Part shown: piece by piece, positions 35,589 to 43,256 of the stretch
Layout: the number at the start of each line of letters is the position of its first letter
How positions within the stretch are numbered: the first letter of the stretch is position 1
Assembly (NCBI GenBank): GCA_900545955.1
Contig: URAU01000005.1
Span: forward strand, 62,001 to 126,000
DNA length: 64,000 bases
Source of the DNA: an uncultured Porphyromonadaceae bacterium
GTDB lineage: Bacteria > Bacteroidota > Bacteroidia > Bacteroidales > Muribaculaceae
Direction of reading: 5' to 3'
Position numbers and translations under genes: made by a program
Notes under the pieces: model-generated
Database searches by the model: none
Told to the model about the DNA's origin: nothing
Seen by the model: the letters and a program-made list of their open reading frames with translations, nothing else

Positions 35589-35733
35589 TGTTCTCGTAGG
35601 TTTTGTCGTTTTCGATGTTTTCTGTGTTGTTGTGGTTCTCGTTGTTTGTCTGCGGTCGGCGGAAGGTGAGCCAGCGGGCTACCATCGACAGGAATTCCGC
35701 GATTGCCCGCATGATTCCGATAATTTTTCTCAT
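35575..35733 (-). CDS. Small 52-residue protein overlapping the capsid-like gene
   Basis: Short frame starting MRKIIGIMRAIAEFLSMVAR with an amphipathic, membrane-leaning N-terminal half and a strikingly Asn/Glu-rich tail (repeats of NEN, TEN, ENND). It stops 14 bases inside the capsid-like gene, so the two share the string ATGAAAACGACTGA. Same strand and tight overlap suggest a real coupled gene, but the function is unknown and no family is recognised. Confidence 0.5.
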   Translation of the reverse strand: MRKIIGIMRAIAEFLSMVARWLTFRRPQTNNENHNNTENIENDKTYENNEND

Positions 35734-35845
35734 AATTCTTAGGGTTTTGAAATGGTTGAAATAAGCATGTGAATTATTGTGGCTATGAAATACTTGTTTA
35801 CTGCTGAGTTTGTATAAATGATTGGCCGTCAGCTTGGAGTGATGC

Positions 35846-36217
35846 CTATAAATCCCAGATTGAAGGTTTTAAATTCCCCAGAATCATCGGTTCGCCCTTA
35901 AGATGGCCGCCTTCACCGAGAGTTTCGGTCTCGTAGCCCGTGGGCGCTTCCATAAGCTGTTCGATCTGCTCGTTGCGGCCGCGCAGATAGCCTCGCTGCT
36001 CGGCTTCGGCCACCATCTGCTCGATTTCCTCCGGGGTGGGAGCCGTCGGGGTCTCTTCGGGCGCGGCTTCTGTCTCGGCTTCTTCAGGCTGGGGCGTTTC
36101 GGGCTGCTCGGTTTCGGATTTCGGTTCGCCGGAGCTCTCGGTTTCGGACTCAGGAGCCACGGGGATGAGGTCTCTTGAATTTTTTTCGTTCTCGATAAAA
36201 ATTTTTGCTTTTTTCAT
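35846..36217 (-). CDS. Acidic scaffold-like protein of the phage-like cassette
   Basis: A 123-residue protein starting MKKAKIFIENEKNSRDLIPV. Residues 20-65 are almost entirely Glu, Pro, Ser and Thr, followed by a charged helix (EEIEQMVAEAEQRGYLRGRN) and a short C-terminal segment ending LGNLKPSIWDL. Acidic disorder plus one helix just upstream of a capsid gene fits head scaffolding proteins, but this is inference from shape and position. A TACAAT-CTAT-ATTGTA palindrome lies about 30 bases before its start. Confidence 0.55.
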   Translation of the reverse strand: MKKAKIFIENEKNSRDLIPVAPESETESSGEPKSETEQPETPQPEEAETEAAPEETPTAPTPEEIEQMVAEAEQRGYLRGRNEQIEQLMEAPTGYETETLGEGGHLKGEPMILGNLKPSIWDL

Positions 36218-36246
36218 TGGTTTTTAATTTTTTACTCGTAATTTTG

Positions 36247-36262
36247 TACAATCTATATTGTA
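36247..36262. promoter_or_regulatory. Palindromic operator candidate
   Basis: TACAATCTATATTGTA is a perfect 6-bp inverted repeat with a 4-base spacer, located just before the scaffold-like gene. The regulator is unknown. Confidence 0.4.
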
Positions 36263-36435
36263 AATGCATTCGTGGCAGAAGCCGAGGTTACAGCCGCGTG
36301 TCGGATTCTCATTGGTGGCTGCCTTCTCGATTATGCTTGCAATTGGTTGTATTTAATTGACTATCAATGGTTAAATTGTAGAAAAATCTGGTTGTAGACA
36401 AAATTGCGACTTTTTGAAGATATTTCAGTTACAAA

Positions 36436-36467
36436 TTTGACCTGCAACGTGTTGTAGACTATCTTTG
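36436..36467 (+). promoter_or_regulatory. Consensus plus-strand promoter facing no plus-strand gene
   Basis: TTTG, 20 bases, TATCTTTG: one of the best promoters in the window. It points away from the capsid-side genes and antisense to the tail-like gene. One GTTGTAGAC repeat abuts the -7 element. Confidence 0.6.
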
Positions 36468-36720
36468 TAGCAACCCGCATTGGCACAATTCGCAATCATA
36501 TACCGTTTCCCTCCGGCTTTGCAGCCTCCGGCCCTTTCCGAGGCCGGCTTAGCGTGTAGCCGTCGGCCATACGGTTTCTACAAACTGAATTCTTTAATCC
36601 GGAAATTATCCATTGTTCATTTTATACAAACCTTTTTGTGGCGCGCATAGTCGCCGCAGCTGTATTGATTGACTGGTAATATTACTATGTATCTCGGTAA
36701 GGGAAGTCGTGAGATTTTCC

Positions 36721-39204
36721 TTACTTTTTTTGAGCGACGGCCAGTGGGCGCACTTCTGCGTCGCTTCCCACGGTGAGGTCGGTCTGTAGCTCGATCCAAG
36801 GGCGGAACCCGGTTGCGAGCGGTGCGACAACAGGCGAGGTCAGATCCCCCTCCACCTTGAAGCGCGCCAGCAAAGCGGGGCGTCGGTTGCCGCGGTCGGC
36901 GGTTATGGCGATGGTGCCCTTGATGCCGCTTCCTGTCACGGCTGCCCGCACCGGGCGTCCCGCGATTCCGTAGGCGTTGCCGCTGAAATTATGACGAAGC
37001 CTCAGGGCCATCCTGACTCCATCCGCGGGCCACGTCTCGCGGTCGGCAGTATATGTGCCGCCGTCGGAGGCCAGAATCAGCAGCCGTCCGCGCCACGTGC
37101 GCAGCGTGATGTCGCCGCTTATTCCCGGGTATTCGGCCTGGATGCGTTCTATTGTTTTGCCCGATGGGGATGCGTGCAGCAGTTGTGTACGTCCGTCGTG
37201 GTCGGTCTCCGTCCACCAGTATTCTCCGCGCTTGCCTCCGTAGGCTATATCTCCGGCGCCTTCTATGCCTGTGGAGAGCAGAGCCACTTTCGACCCGCGC
37301 AGTTCGGCCGGACGGCCGCCGGTAAGCATCAGCAGAAATCGTCCTTTCCCGTCGTTGCATTCCGTCAGTCTCCCGCCGTCGGCAGTGAGGGGGCTCATGC
37401 GTCTTACGGCGTGCACGCTCATGGCGCCGTCGAGCGTAAGCTGGTAGATACCGCCGCGTGTGGCAAGGGCGAGGCGTGTGCGCGAGAAGTCCCAGCTGCC
37501 GTTTCCGGAGGGCCATTCGGCAATGGCGTCGATGCTCCCGGTGCCCAGCCTGCGGCGTTTCCGTCGGTCACTCAGGGAAGTGCCCGTGGCTACGGCCACG
37601 CTTCCGGCTTCGCAACGTGCTGAGGCTGTGGTAGCGCCGATGTCGAGGGTGGAAGCATCTGTGGCGGGGAAGATAGTGGGATTGGCGAAATTGATATGGC
37701 AGGCGTAGCCCGTGCCTCTCAGCGGACGCATGGCGTAGGTCTGCTGCATAATCCCTTCCGGGCGCTCCACGGCCAGACGGAGGCTGACGGCGCGTTCGTC
37801 GGGATATACGAGCAGTGGGGAGAACCCCGCGGCATCTTCGTCGGTCACTTCGGCCACGCGCACGGCCTTGTGCTCGGTTCCATCCGGCTCGCGGAGGGTC
37901 ACGGTAGCCACGGCGCGCCAGTATTTCCCAGCCATGGAGTCGGTCCGCGTAAGCAGCTGCGCGGGGCTAAAGCCGTCAAACGGTTCTGTCAGCGGATCCG
38001 CGGCGATAATTGCGCCGTCCGGCAGGGTGAGCATGGTTCGGAAACTTTCAGCGTCGCGTTCGGGCGCTGGTGTCGTCCCTTTTGTGGCGGGAAGATCGGC
38101 AAGCGGTATGGTCGTACGCTGTGCGTCTCCACCGAAAGGGTCGGTTATTGAGGCCTGCTCGCACCATTCGCCGGCCTGCAGGGCCTGTAGGGCGCGCTTC
38201 TCCACAGCCGCCGTCACGCCCGCTTTGCTGCCTGCCATTCCCGGCAACGGCATCGTTACAGTTGTCTCGCGGCCGTTGTCGGCAATCGTCGGTGTGCCCG
38301 CACTCCCTTCTGGAGAGTATGGCTCGATTTGTGCCGAGGTCTCCACAACGGCTCTGTAGGCCAGACGTCGCCATGGCTCGGCTATGGCGCGCATGCCGCT
38401 GAGTTCCAGATTGTAGGCGTTGGCCGTCAGTGCCGTTGCCTGGAGGGTCTGGCCGTCGGAGCCGAGCGTGAAGGTTGCTCCACCGGTGCATTGGGGCCCG
38501 TCTGGACTGCATACTAAGATTGTCGGCCCCGTGGCGATTGTGTCGCCCCGGCGGTCCTCCACTCTTACGCGGGCCAGGCGCGGCTGGAGCGAATATCCGG
38601 CGGCCGAAGCGCGTTGCCGCAGGCGCAGATAGGCGTCCTCCACACGCTTGCTCATGGCGGCGGTGTCGCCCGCGCCTGGCCGGGATGTTCCGCTTATCGC
38701 CTGCGAGAGCTTCAGGGCGCTCACGGGTTCCGACATAGTCTGTCGCCGTCCTTGCCTCAGAAGCAGGGGAGGGAGTGCCGGCATCCGTCCGTGCATGGTG
38801 AATCGCCATCCGCCCGGTGCATCGGCATCGCGCCGGTAGCTCGCGTAGACGCTCCGGCTGTGGCTCAGGAAAATCCTCAGAAACCCTTCCTCTACGACCT
38901 CGCACCCTATCACCCGCGCCTCCACCTGTCCAAGCTCGGCGCAGGCCTCCGGCATCTGCAGTTCCGTTTCATCGTTTGTAGTCTTTGAAATCGCCACCCC
39001 GAGCTGCATCCCCTTCATGGTCAGTACGGCGGTAGTTTCGGCATCGAGCGGAAATTCCGCCACGAATTCACGGCAGTCGTCGGCCACCTTTGCCGGCATT
39101 CCCGCCGGGCGCCATACATCAGGCTCCCTGTCGTCCCTGCGGCAGTTCACCGCCTCCACAGGCCTCCCCTTGGCCTCAACCCATAGCATTTTGGTAGATT
39201 TCAT
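36721..39204 (-). CDS. Large phage tail/virion-structural-like protein
   Basis: An 827-residue protein; the start is set at MKSTKMLWVEAKGRPVEAVN because the -7 element lies 48 bases upstream and the longer frame overlaps it. No catalytic motif is seen. Many short beta-rich blocks resemble a beta-propeller or stacked-sheet structure (RLALATRGGIYQLTLDGAMS, GKGRFLLMLTGGRPAELRGS, EYWWTETDHDGRTQLLHASP, WRGRLLILASDGGTYTADRE). This style recalls tail-stabilisation or tail-hub proteins of gut podoviruses, from general memory rather than a named family. It would be transcribed first in the cassette, from its own promoter. The frame is intact over its whole length. Confidence 0.55.
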   Translation of the reverse strand: MKSTKMLWVEAKGRPVEAVNCRRDDREPDVWRPAGMPAKVADDCREFVAEFPLDAETTAVLTMKGMQLGVAISKTTNDETELQMPEACAELGQVEARVIGCEVVEEGFLRIFLSHSRSVYASYRRDADAPGGWRFTMHGRMPALPPLLLRQGRRQTMSEPVSALKLSQAISGTSRPGAGDTAAMSKRVEDAYLRLRQRASAAGYSLQPRLARVRVEDRRGDTIATGPTILVCSPDGPQCTGGATFTLGSDGQTLQATALTANAYNLELSGMRAIAEPWRRLAYRAVVETSAQIEPYSPEGSAGTPTIADNGRETTVTMPLPGMAGSKAGVTAAVEKRALQALQAGEWCEQASITDPFGGDAQRTTIPLADLPATKGTTPAPERDAESFRTMLTLPDGAIIAADPLTEPFDGFSPAQLLTRTDSMAGKYWRAVATVTLREPDGTEHKAVRVAEVTDEDAAGFSPLLVYPDERAVSLRLAVERPEGIMQQTYAMRPLRGTGYACHINFANPTIFPATDASTLDIGATTASARCEAGSVAVATGTSLSDRRKRRRLGTGSIDAIAEWPSGNGSWDFSRTRLALATRGGIYQLTLDGAMSVHAVRRMSPLTADGGRLTECNDGKGRFLLMLTGGRPAELRGSKVALLSTGIEGAGDIAYGGKRGEYWWTETDHDGRTQLLHASPSGKTIERIQAEYPGISGDITLRTWRGRLLILASDGGTYTADRETWPADGVRMALRLRHNFSGNAYGIAGRPVRAAVTGSGIKGTIAITADRGNRRPALLARFKVEGDLTSPVVAPLATGFRPWIELQTDLTVGSDAEVRPLAVAQKK

Positions 39205-39590
39205 TGTCTCGGTTCTCGTAATGTTAAAGTTCTCTTTTTTCGGTTGCGATGCAAAGTTACAACCGATTTTGCCCCTTGCGAGTCCAAAAAATCCGCTTAA
39301 CACTCCTTAACGCGCCATCCCTCTCTCCTCCAGTCTCTTATCCCCTATAAATTTTTCAAAAAAATCCATTTCTTCTGGCCTTCCCCTTTGCGTTCTCCTC
39401 AAAGATGCGGTTTTTCTCTTTAGGATAGCCTCGCAGCCGAATTGGCCGCCCACGCATGGCGTGGCGGCTTGTCAGAGCGGTGCATATTTTAGGAGCGGCG
39501 GGGTGAGGGCGATGGGAGTTGACTGAAGTCAATGACCGAGCCCGAATTTCCCCGTCGCGACGCCAAAGATGCGCCGCTATCACAAGCCGC
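39205..39590. other. Intergenic region between queA and the phage-like cassette
   Basis: The region contains the promoter of the tail-like gene (39252-39259) and a strong hairpin at 39445-39468 (GCCGCC-C-ACGC, loop ATG, GCGT-GGCGGC) downstream of queA. No T-run follows that hairpin. A 75-codon minus-strand frame here has no sign of being a gene. Confidence 0.5.
39252..39259 (-). promoter_or_regulatory. Candidate -7 element of the tail-like gene
   Basis: TAACTTTG on the minus strand, about 48 bases before the chosen start at 39204. The nearest upstream TTTG is 25 bases away, longer than the usual gap here. Confidence 0.45.
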
Positions 39591-40802
39591 CTAATCTCCG
39601 CCTAAAAACAGACAGGCATCCCCATAGCTCAGAAACCTGAACCCATGCTCCAGCGCGTATTCATAGGCCTTCCGCCAGTCGCCCCCCGTGAAAGCCGACA
39701 CCAACAGCAGCAGCGTCGACCGCGGCTGGTGGAAATTCGTAACCATTCCCTTTACAACCCTGTACCGGTATCCCGGCGCTATAATAATGCGTGTCGAGGC
39801 GATGAAAGTCTGCATCCCCGTCTCGTCGAGATGCCGCAGAATCGCTTTCATAGCGTCGGCCACACATATATTTATAGTGTCCCCCTCATAGGGCGCCCAT
39901 TGCGGCACCTCACCCTCCCATTTCCCCTGAAGCATCAGCGCCCCGGCGTGGAAGAGGCTTTCGAGAGTGCGTACCGACGTTGTCCCGACGGCGATTACCT
40001 TCCGTTTCCCCTCGGCCAGTTCGGCGATAAGGTCGCGGTCGACAGCGATAAACTCGCTGTGCATCGGGTGGTCGCCGATCTCCTCCGATTTAACCGGCTG
40101 GAAGGTTCCCGCCCCCACGTGGAGCGTCAGCTCGCGTCGCTCTATGCCGCGCCGCGATATGGCTTCCAGCACCTCCGGAGTGAAGTGCAGCCCCGCCGTC
40201 GGAGCTGCCACTGATCCGTCGATATGCGAGTATACCGTCTGATAGTCAGTCGAGTCCGATGCCTCGGTGCCTCGGTTAAGATAGGGTGGGATGGGAATCT
40301 CACCCACGGCGCCGATTATCTCCGAGAAGCTTACCGCCGGATTGTCCCAGCTGAACTCTATGTTGGAGCTGCGCCCGAGGTTGGCCATGCGTTCGGCCTT
40401 GAATGTCAGGGGCTTGTCGTTTACTTCAAGCTTCATTTCGAGCGCTCCCTCTTTCCATTTCTTCGAGTTGCCCACCAGGCAGTTCCAGATGCAGCGACCT
40501 GTCTGCGCGAAGCTTACGGCGTAGTCGGCGGGATCCACCGGCTCCAGGCAGAATATCTCTATGTGGGCGCCTCCAGCCTTGCGGAAGCGCAGGCGCGCGT
40601 TGATCACTCGCGTGTTGTTGTATATCAGCACCGCATCCTCCGGCAGAAGCTCCGGAAGTTCCGAGAATATATGCTCCGAAATCTCCCCCTTGCTCTGGCG
40701 CACAAGCAGTTTGCAGGCGTCGCGTTGAGCCAGGGGGTGCTTCGCTATCCGCTCGTCGGGTAGCGGATAGTCGTATTCGTCGATGCGTATCTCCTTTACC
40801 AT
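39591..40802 (-). CDS. queA: S-adenosylmethionine:tRNA ribosyltransferase-isomerase
   Basis: Transfers and isomerises the ribosyl group of SAM to make epoxyqueuosine in tRNA. The 403-residue protein matches the family throughout: YDYPLPDERIAKHPLAQRDA, YNNTRVINARL, GEIPIPPYLNR, SVAAPTAGLHFTPEVLEAIS, LHVGAGTFQPVKSEEIGDHP, VGTTSVRTLESL and TNFHQPRSTLLLLVSAFTGG. It diverges from the DUF2027-Smr gene, with interleaved promoters in the 66-base gap. Nothing like a preQ1 riboswitch is seen, since the gap is too short. Start and length agree with Bacteroidetes QueA proteins. Confidence 0.97.
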   Translation of the reverse strand: MVKEIRIDEYDYPLPDERIAKHPLAQRDACKLLVRQSKGEISEHIFSELPELLPEDAVLIYNNTRVINARLRFRKAGGAHIEIFCLEPVDPADYAVSFAQTGRCIWNCLVGNSKKWKEGALEMKLEVNDKPLTFKAERMANLGRSSNIEFSWDNPAVSFSEIIGAVGEIPIPPYLNRGTEASDSTDYQTVYSHIDGSVAAPTAGLHFTPEVLEAISRRGIERRELTLHVGAGTFQPVKSEEIGDHPMHSEFIAVDRDLIAELAEGKRKVIAVGTTSVRTLESLFHAGALMLQGKWEGEVPQWAPYEGDTINICVADAMKAILRHLDETGMQTFIASTRIIIAPGYRYRVVKGMVTNFHQPRSTLLLLVSAFTGGDWRKAYEYALEHGFRFLSYGDACLFLGGD

Positions 40803-40811
40803 ATTCTAAAT

Positions 40812-40845
40812 TTTGCGCAAAGTTAGCGATTTATCCGTATCTTTG
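40812..40845 (+). promoter_or_regulatory. Promoter of the DUF2027-Smr gene
   Basis: TTTG, 22 bases, TATCTTTG, with the start codon about 23 bases after the -7 element. It overlaps the oppositely directed queA promoter. Confidence 0.65.
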
Positions 40846-40851
40846 CACAAA
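40818..40851 (-). promoter_or_regulatory. Promoter of queA
   Basis: On the minus strand TTTG, 22 bases, TAACTTTG; the -7 box ends 15 bases before the queA ATG, so the leader is very short. Both elements interleave with those of the plus-strand promoter. Confidence 0.65.
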
Positions 40852-40868
40852 AGCAAAATGTAAAGAAA

Positions 40869-41960
40869 ATGGTAAAGATAGGCGATACAGTCAGGTTTCT
40901 TAGCTCCACCGGCGGTGGACGCGTGGTGAAAATCGACGGCCAGGTGGCCCACGTCGAGGAAGACGATGGTTTTGTTACTCCCGTACTGGTCAAGGAACTG
41001 GTGGTTGTGGCTCCCGCAGGCGACGAGAAGGCGCGCCGCGATATTTTCGGCGGAACGGGCCAGCAGCGTCAGGCCGACGAGGCCGAGGCGCGCAGCAAGT
41101 TCGTTCCCACCGCCGTTCCCGAGGCTCCGAAGCCCGAACCGGTGGTCGAGACCCCCGGCGGCGACCGCCTCAACGTCGTGCTCGCCTACGAGGCTGTGGA
41201 ACTTAAACATCTGTCCACCACCACGTTCGAGGCCTATCTCGTCAACGATTCCAATTATTACCTCTACTTCACATACCTCTCGCGTGCCGACGACGAAGAG
41301 GGTTGGACCACCCGCTATGCCGGCCTTGTAGAGCCCAACATGCAGATTTTCATCGAAGAACTAACACGCGAGCAGGTCGGACGCCTCGACCGCGTAGCCT
41401 TCCAGTACGTCGCCTTCAAGCGCGACCGTCAGTTTGCCTTGAAGGCTCCCGTCGCCGTCGAATCGCGCCTCGACACCACCAAGTTCTTCAAGCTCCACTG
41501 CTTCCGCGAGAATGTCTACTTCGACCAGCCGGTCATCGCCGTCGAGATTGTAAAGAACGATATTCCCCAGCGGGCCAAGGTGTTCGACAGCGTAGGCCTC
41601 GAGGAAGCCATGCGCTCGAAAGTGCGTGCCGACCGCCGTCCGGTCGTGAAGCGCGACGCCCCCAGGCCCAAAGCCGACGCCCCGCTGGTGGTCGACCTCC
41701 ATATCGGCGAGCTCCTCGACACCACTGCCGGCATGTCGACAGCCGACATCCTTAACTACCAGATTGACACCTTCCGCCGCGTCATGGACGAGAATCTACG
41801 CAACCGTGGCCGTAAAATTGTCTTCATCCACGGAAAAGGGGAGGGGATACTCCGCCAGGCCATCATGAAAGAGCTCAACCATCGCTACAAGAGCGCCGAC
41901 GTTCAGGACGCCTCCTTCCGCGAGTACGGCTACGGCGCCACCCAGGTAACAATCAGATAA
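40869..41960 (+). CDS. DUF2027 and Smr-domain protein
   Basis: A 363-residue Bacteroidetes protein with an N-terminal SH3/KOW-like start (MVKIGDTVRFLSSTGGGRVV), a central DUF2027 beta domain (residues about 95-230) and a C-terminal Smr endonuclease-like domain. The Smr motifs are VVDLHIGELLD and IVFIHGKGEGILRQAI. Smr domains are known from MutS2 and stand-alone nucleases acting on DNA or stalled-ribosome mRNA; which applies here is unknown. It diverges from queA and precedes the EFR1 gene by 15 bases. Confidence 0.9.
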   Translation: MVKIGDTVRFLSSTGGGRVVKIDGQVAHVEEDDGFVTPVLVKELVVVAPAGDEKARRDIFGGTGQQRQADEAEARSKFVPTAVPEAPKPEPVVETPGGDRLNVVLAYEAVELKHLSTTTFEAYLVNDSNYYLYFTYLSRADDEEGWTTRYAGLVEPNMQIFIEELTREQVGRLDRVAFQYVAFKRDRQFALKAPVAVESRLDTTKFFKLHCFRENVYFDQPVIAVEIVKNDIPQRAKVFDSVGLEEAMRSKVRADRRPVVKRDAPRPKADAPLVVDLHIGELLDTTAGMSTADILNYQIDTFRRVMDENLRNRGRKIVFIHGKGEGILRQAIMKELNHRYKSADVQDASFREYGYGATQVTIR

Positions 41961-41975
41961 TCACTCTCTTTTGCT

Positions 41976-42836
41976 ATGATTATATGTTTCAGCGGCACGG
42001 GCAACTCCCTTCTGGTTGCCCGACAACTGCAGTCGCATCTCGGCGGCGACATCCTCATGCTTGAAGGGCGCCGTCTTATCGAGCCCGACTCGGAGCTGAT
42101 ACGCGTCCCAGAAGACGAACCTGTCGTATGGGTCATGCCCGTCTACTCCTGGGGAATCCCTCCGGTGGTCGTCCCCTTCCTGCGCCGCAGCAAGCTGAAA
42201 ATCACCCCTGAGCACTCCACGCCTCACTTCCTCGTCCTGACCTGCGGCGACGATACCGGCTACGCCGACCATCAGTGGGCAAAAATCATCGGGCGCCGAG
42301 GGTGGAACCCCCGCGGATCCTTTTCCGTCACGATGCCCAACACCTATGTGCTGATGAAAGGCTTCGACGTCGACACCCCCGAAGTCGCCGACGCCAAACT
42401 CAAGGCAATGCCCGACCGCGTGGCCCATATCGCCGCAAAAATCAGCAAAGGCTACGGCGAAGGCGAAATGACCCGCGGCTCCTGGGCATGGCTCAAAACC
42501 TACATCATCTACCCCTGGTTCGCCGCCTTCTGCATGTCCCCGCGCCCCTTCCACGCCACCGCCGCCTGCACATCCTGCTCCCTCTGCGCCCGCTCCTGCC
42601 CGCTCTCCAACATCACCATGTCCCCCTCCACCCCTTCTATATCCTCTCGTTCTTCTCAAAATCAAGAAGGTAGTTCTGTGGACGAGCTTCAGCTCGGCGT
42701 CCCAGGCAGCCCCTCAACCCCCGTCTGGGGCTCCCGTTGCGCCCTCTGTCTGCGCTGCTACCATATCTGCCCCTCCCGCGCCGTCGCCTACGGCTCCGCC
42801 ACCGCCTCCAAATCCCGCAAACCCATCTATCGCTGA
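41976..42836 (+). CDS. EFR1-type flavodoxin/ferredoxin fusion with a repeat-derived linker
   Basis: Redox protein joining a flavodoxin-like FMN domain (MIICFSGTGNSLLVARQLQS, VMPVYSWGIPP) to two 4Fe-4S clusters. The cluster motifs are CTSCSLCARSCP (about residue 197) and CALCLRCYHICP (about residue 254). EFR1 proteins normally have the two motifs close together; here about 45 residues rich in Ser and Pro separate them. Part of that insert (residues about 231-241, SSVDELQLGV) is encoded by a family D intergenic repeat copy. It is probably co-transcribed with the Smr gene 15 bases upstream. The electron partner is unknown. Confidence 0.85.
   Translation: MIICFSGTGNSLLVARQLQSHLGGDILMLEGRRLIEPDSELIRVPEDEPVVWVMPVYSWGIPPVVVPFLRRSKLKITPEHSTPHFLVLTCGDDTGYADHQWAKIIGRRGWNPRGSFSVTMPNTYVLMKGFDVDTPEVADAKLKAMPDRVAHIAAKISKGYGEGEMTRGSWAWLKTYIIYPWFAAFCMSPRPFHATAACTSCSLCARSCPLSNITMSPSTPSISSRSSQNQEGSSVDELQLGVPGSPSTPVWGSRCALCLRCYHICPSRAVAYGSATASKSRKPIYR
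42667..42697 (+). repeat. Family D repeat inside a coding sequence (D1)
   Basis: AAGGTAGTTCTGTGG then ACGAGCTTCAGCTCGG. It closely matches D2 at 56442, which lies between genes. Here it is in frame within the EFR1 gene between the two Fe-S motifs. Confidence 0.75.
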
Positions 42837-42886
42837 TCTCTCTCCGTTCCCCCTCCGTCCCTACTTCTTCCCTTCCCTAATCCTCC

Positions 42887-42930
42887 GTCAAAGGTGCGGC
42901 TTCACGCTTCCGGCGATCACGACGGCAATC
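42887..42930 (+). repeat. Family C repeat, diverged copy (C1)
   Basis: Shares GTCAAAGGTGCGG, CGCTTCCGGCGATCA and CGGCAATCCCC-like segments with C2 and C3 downstream of secDF, but is less well conserved. Confidence 0.5.
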
Positions 42931-42969
42931 CCCTCTTCCCTTTCTCCTGTCTGTCCGGCCTCCTGTCTT

Positions 42970-43002
42970 TTGTTCTTGTGCCGCCGGCTTGCCGGCGGTT
43001 TG
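42970..43002 (+). repeat. Family B repeat (B1)
   Basis: TTGTTCTTGTG followed by the stem CCGCCGGC-TT-GCCGGCGG. Related copies near 46698, 46747 and 46793 follow secDF; B2 has a compensatory C-to-T / G-to-A change in the stem. Confidence 0.75.
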
Positions 43003-43023
43003 CTGCTCAGAGGCAAATTCCCC

Positions 43024-43054
43024 TTTGATTATCTGCGGAATTTGTGTATATTTG
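43024..43054 (+). promoter_or_regulatory. Promoter upstream of secDF
   Basis: TTTG, 19 bases, TATATTTG, about 200 bases before the secDF start codon, leaving an unusually long leader. Confidence 0.65.
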
Positions 43055-43067
43055 CAAGCTGAAAACT

Positions 43068-43250
43068 ATGTCGCGCAGCCCCCTCCGGGGCCTGTGGCCG
43101 CTCTGCTTGCCTCACTGTCAGTGGATTGGCTTCGCGCCGGCATTCCGTTTTCTCCCTTTTTTGGCTCGCGTGGAGCTGCCCGGCTATGGGGCGCCTCCGC
43201 CGGCTCAGGCAATGGAAAATAAAAAAAATAATAACATAAATACTTTTTAA
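43068..43250 (+). CDS. Possible 60-residue leader peptide of secDF
   Basis: An open frame fills the secDF leader. It starts about 14 bases after the -7 element and stops 6 bases before the secDF ATG. The peptide MSRSPLRGLWPLCLPHCQWI has hydrophobic and Pro-rich stretches (FAPAFRFLPFLARVELPG) and ends in Asn/Lys. Leader peptides that sense export stress are known for secA (SecM) and secDF2 (VemP) in proteobacteria; a similar role here is speculation. The frame could also be chance. Confidence 0.25.
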   Translation: MSRSPLRGLWPLCLPHCQWIGFAPAFRFLPFLARVELPGYGAPPPAQAMENKKNNNINTF

Positions 43251-43256
43251 CACCAC

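Larger units (their letters stand above)
36218..36720. other. Regulatory gap inside the phage-like cassette; possible small RNA
   Basis: This 503-base, mostly AT-rich gap splits the cassette. It holds a perfect 6-4-6 palindrome at 36247-36262 (TACAATCTATATTGTA), exact direct repeats GTTGTAGAC at 36391-36399 and 36451-36459, a further TTGTAGA at 36376, and a plus-strand promoter (separate entry). Downstream of that promoter are two hairpins: CCGGCC / GGCCGG near 36528-36547 and TGTAG-CCGT / ACGG-CTACA at 36555-36582. No convincing protein gene follows on the plus strand, so a short non-coding RNA is possible. Confidence 0.45.
42837..43256. other. Intergenic region and long leader before secDF
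   Basis: The region holds repeat copies C1 and B1, the secDF promoter and a leader of about 195 bases that includes a 60-codon open frame (separate entry). Confidence 0.5.

Noticed and set aside
39356..39583. 75-codon minus-strand frame between queA and the cassette
   Set aside because: Low-complexity basic peptide, no homology, and it includes a hairpin region.
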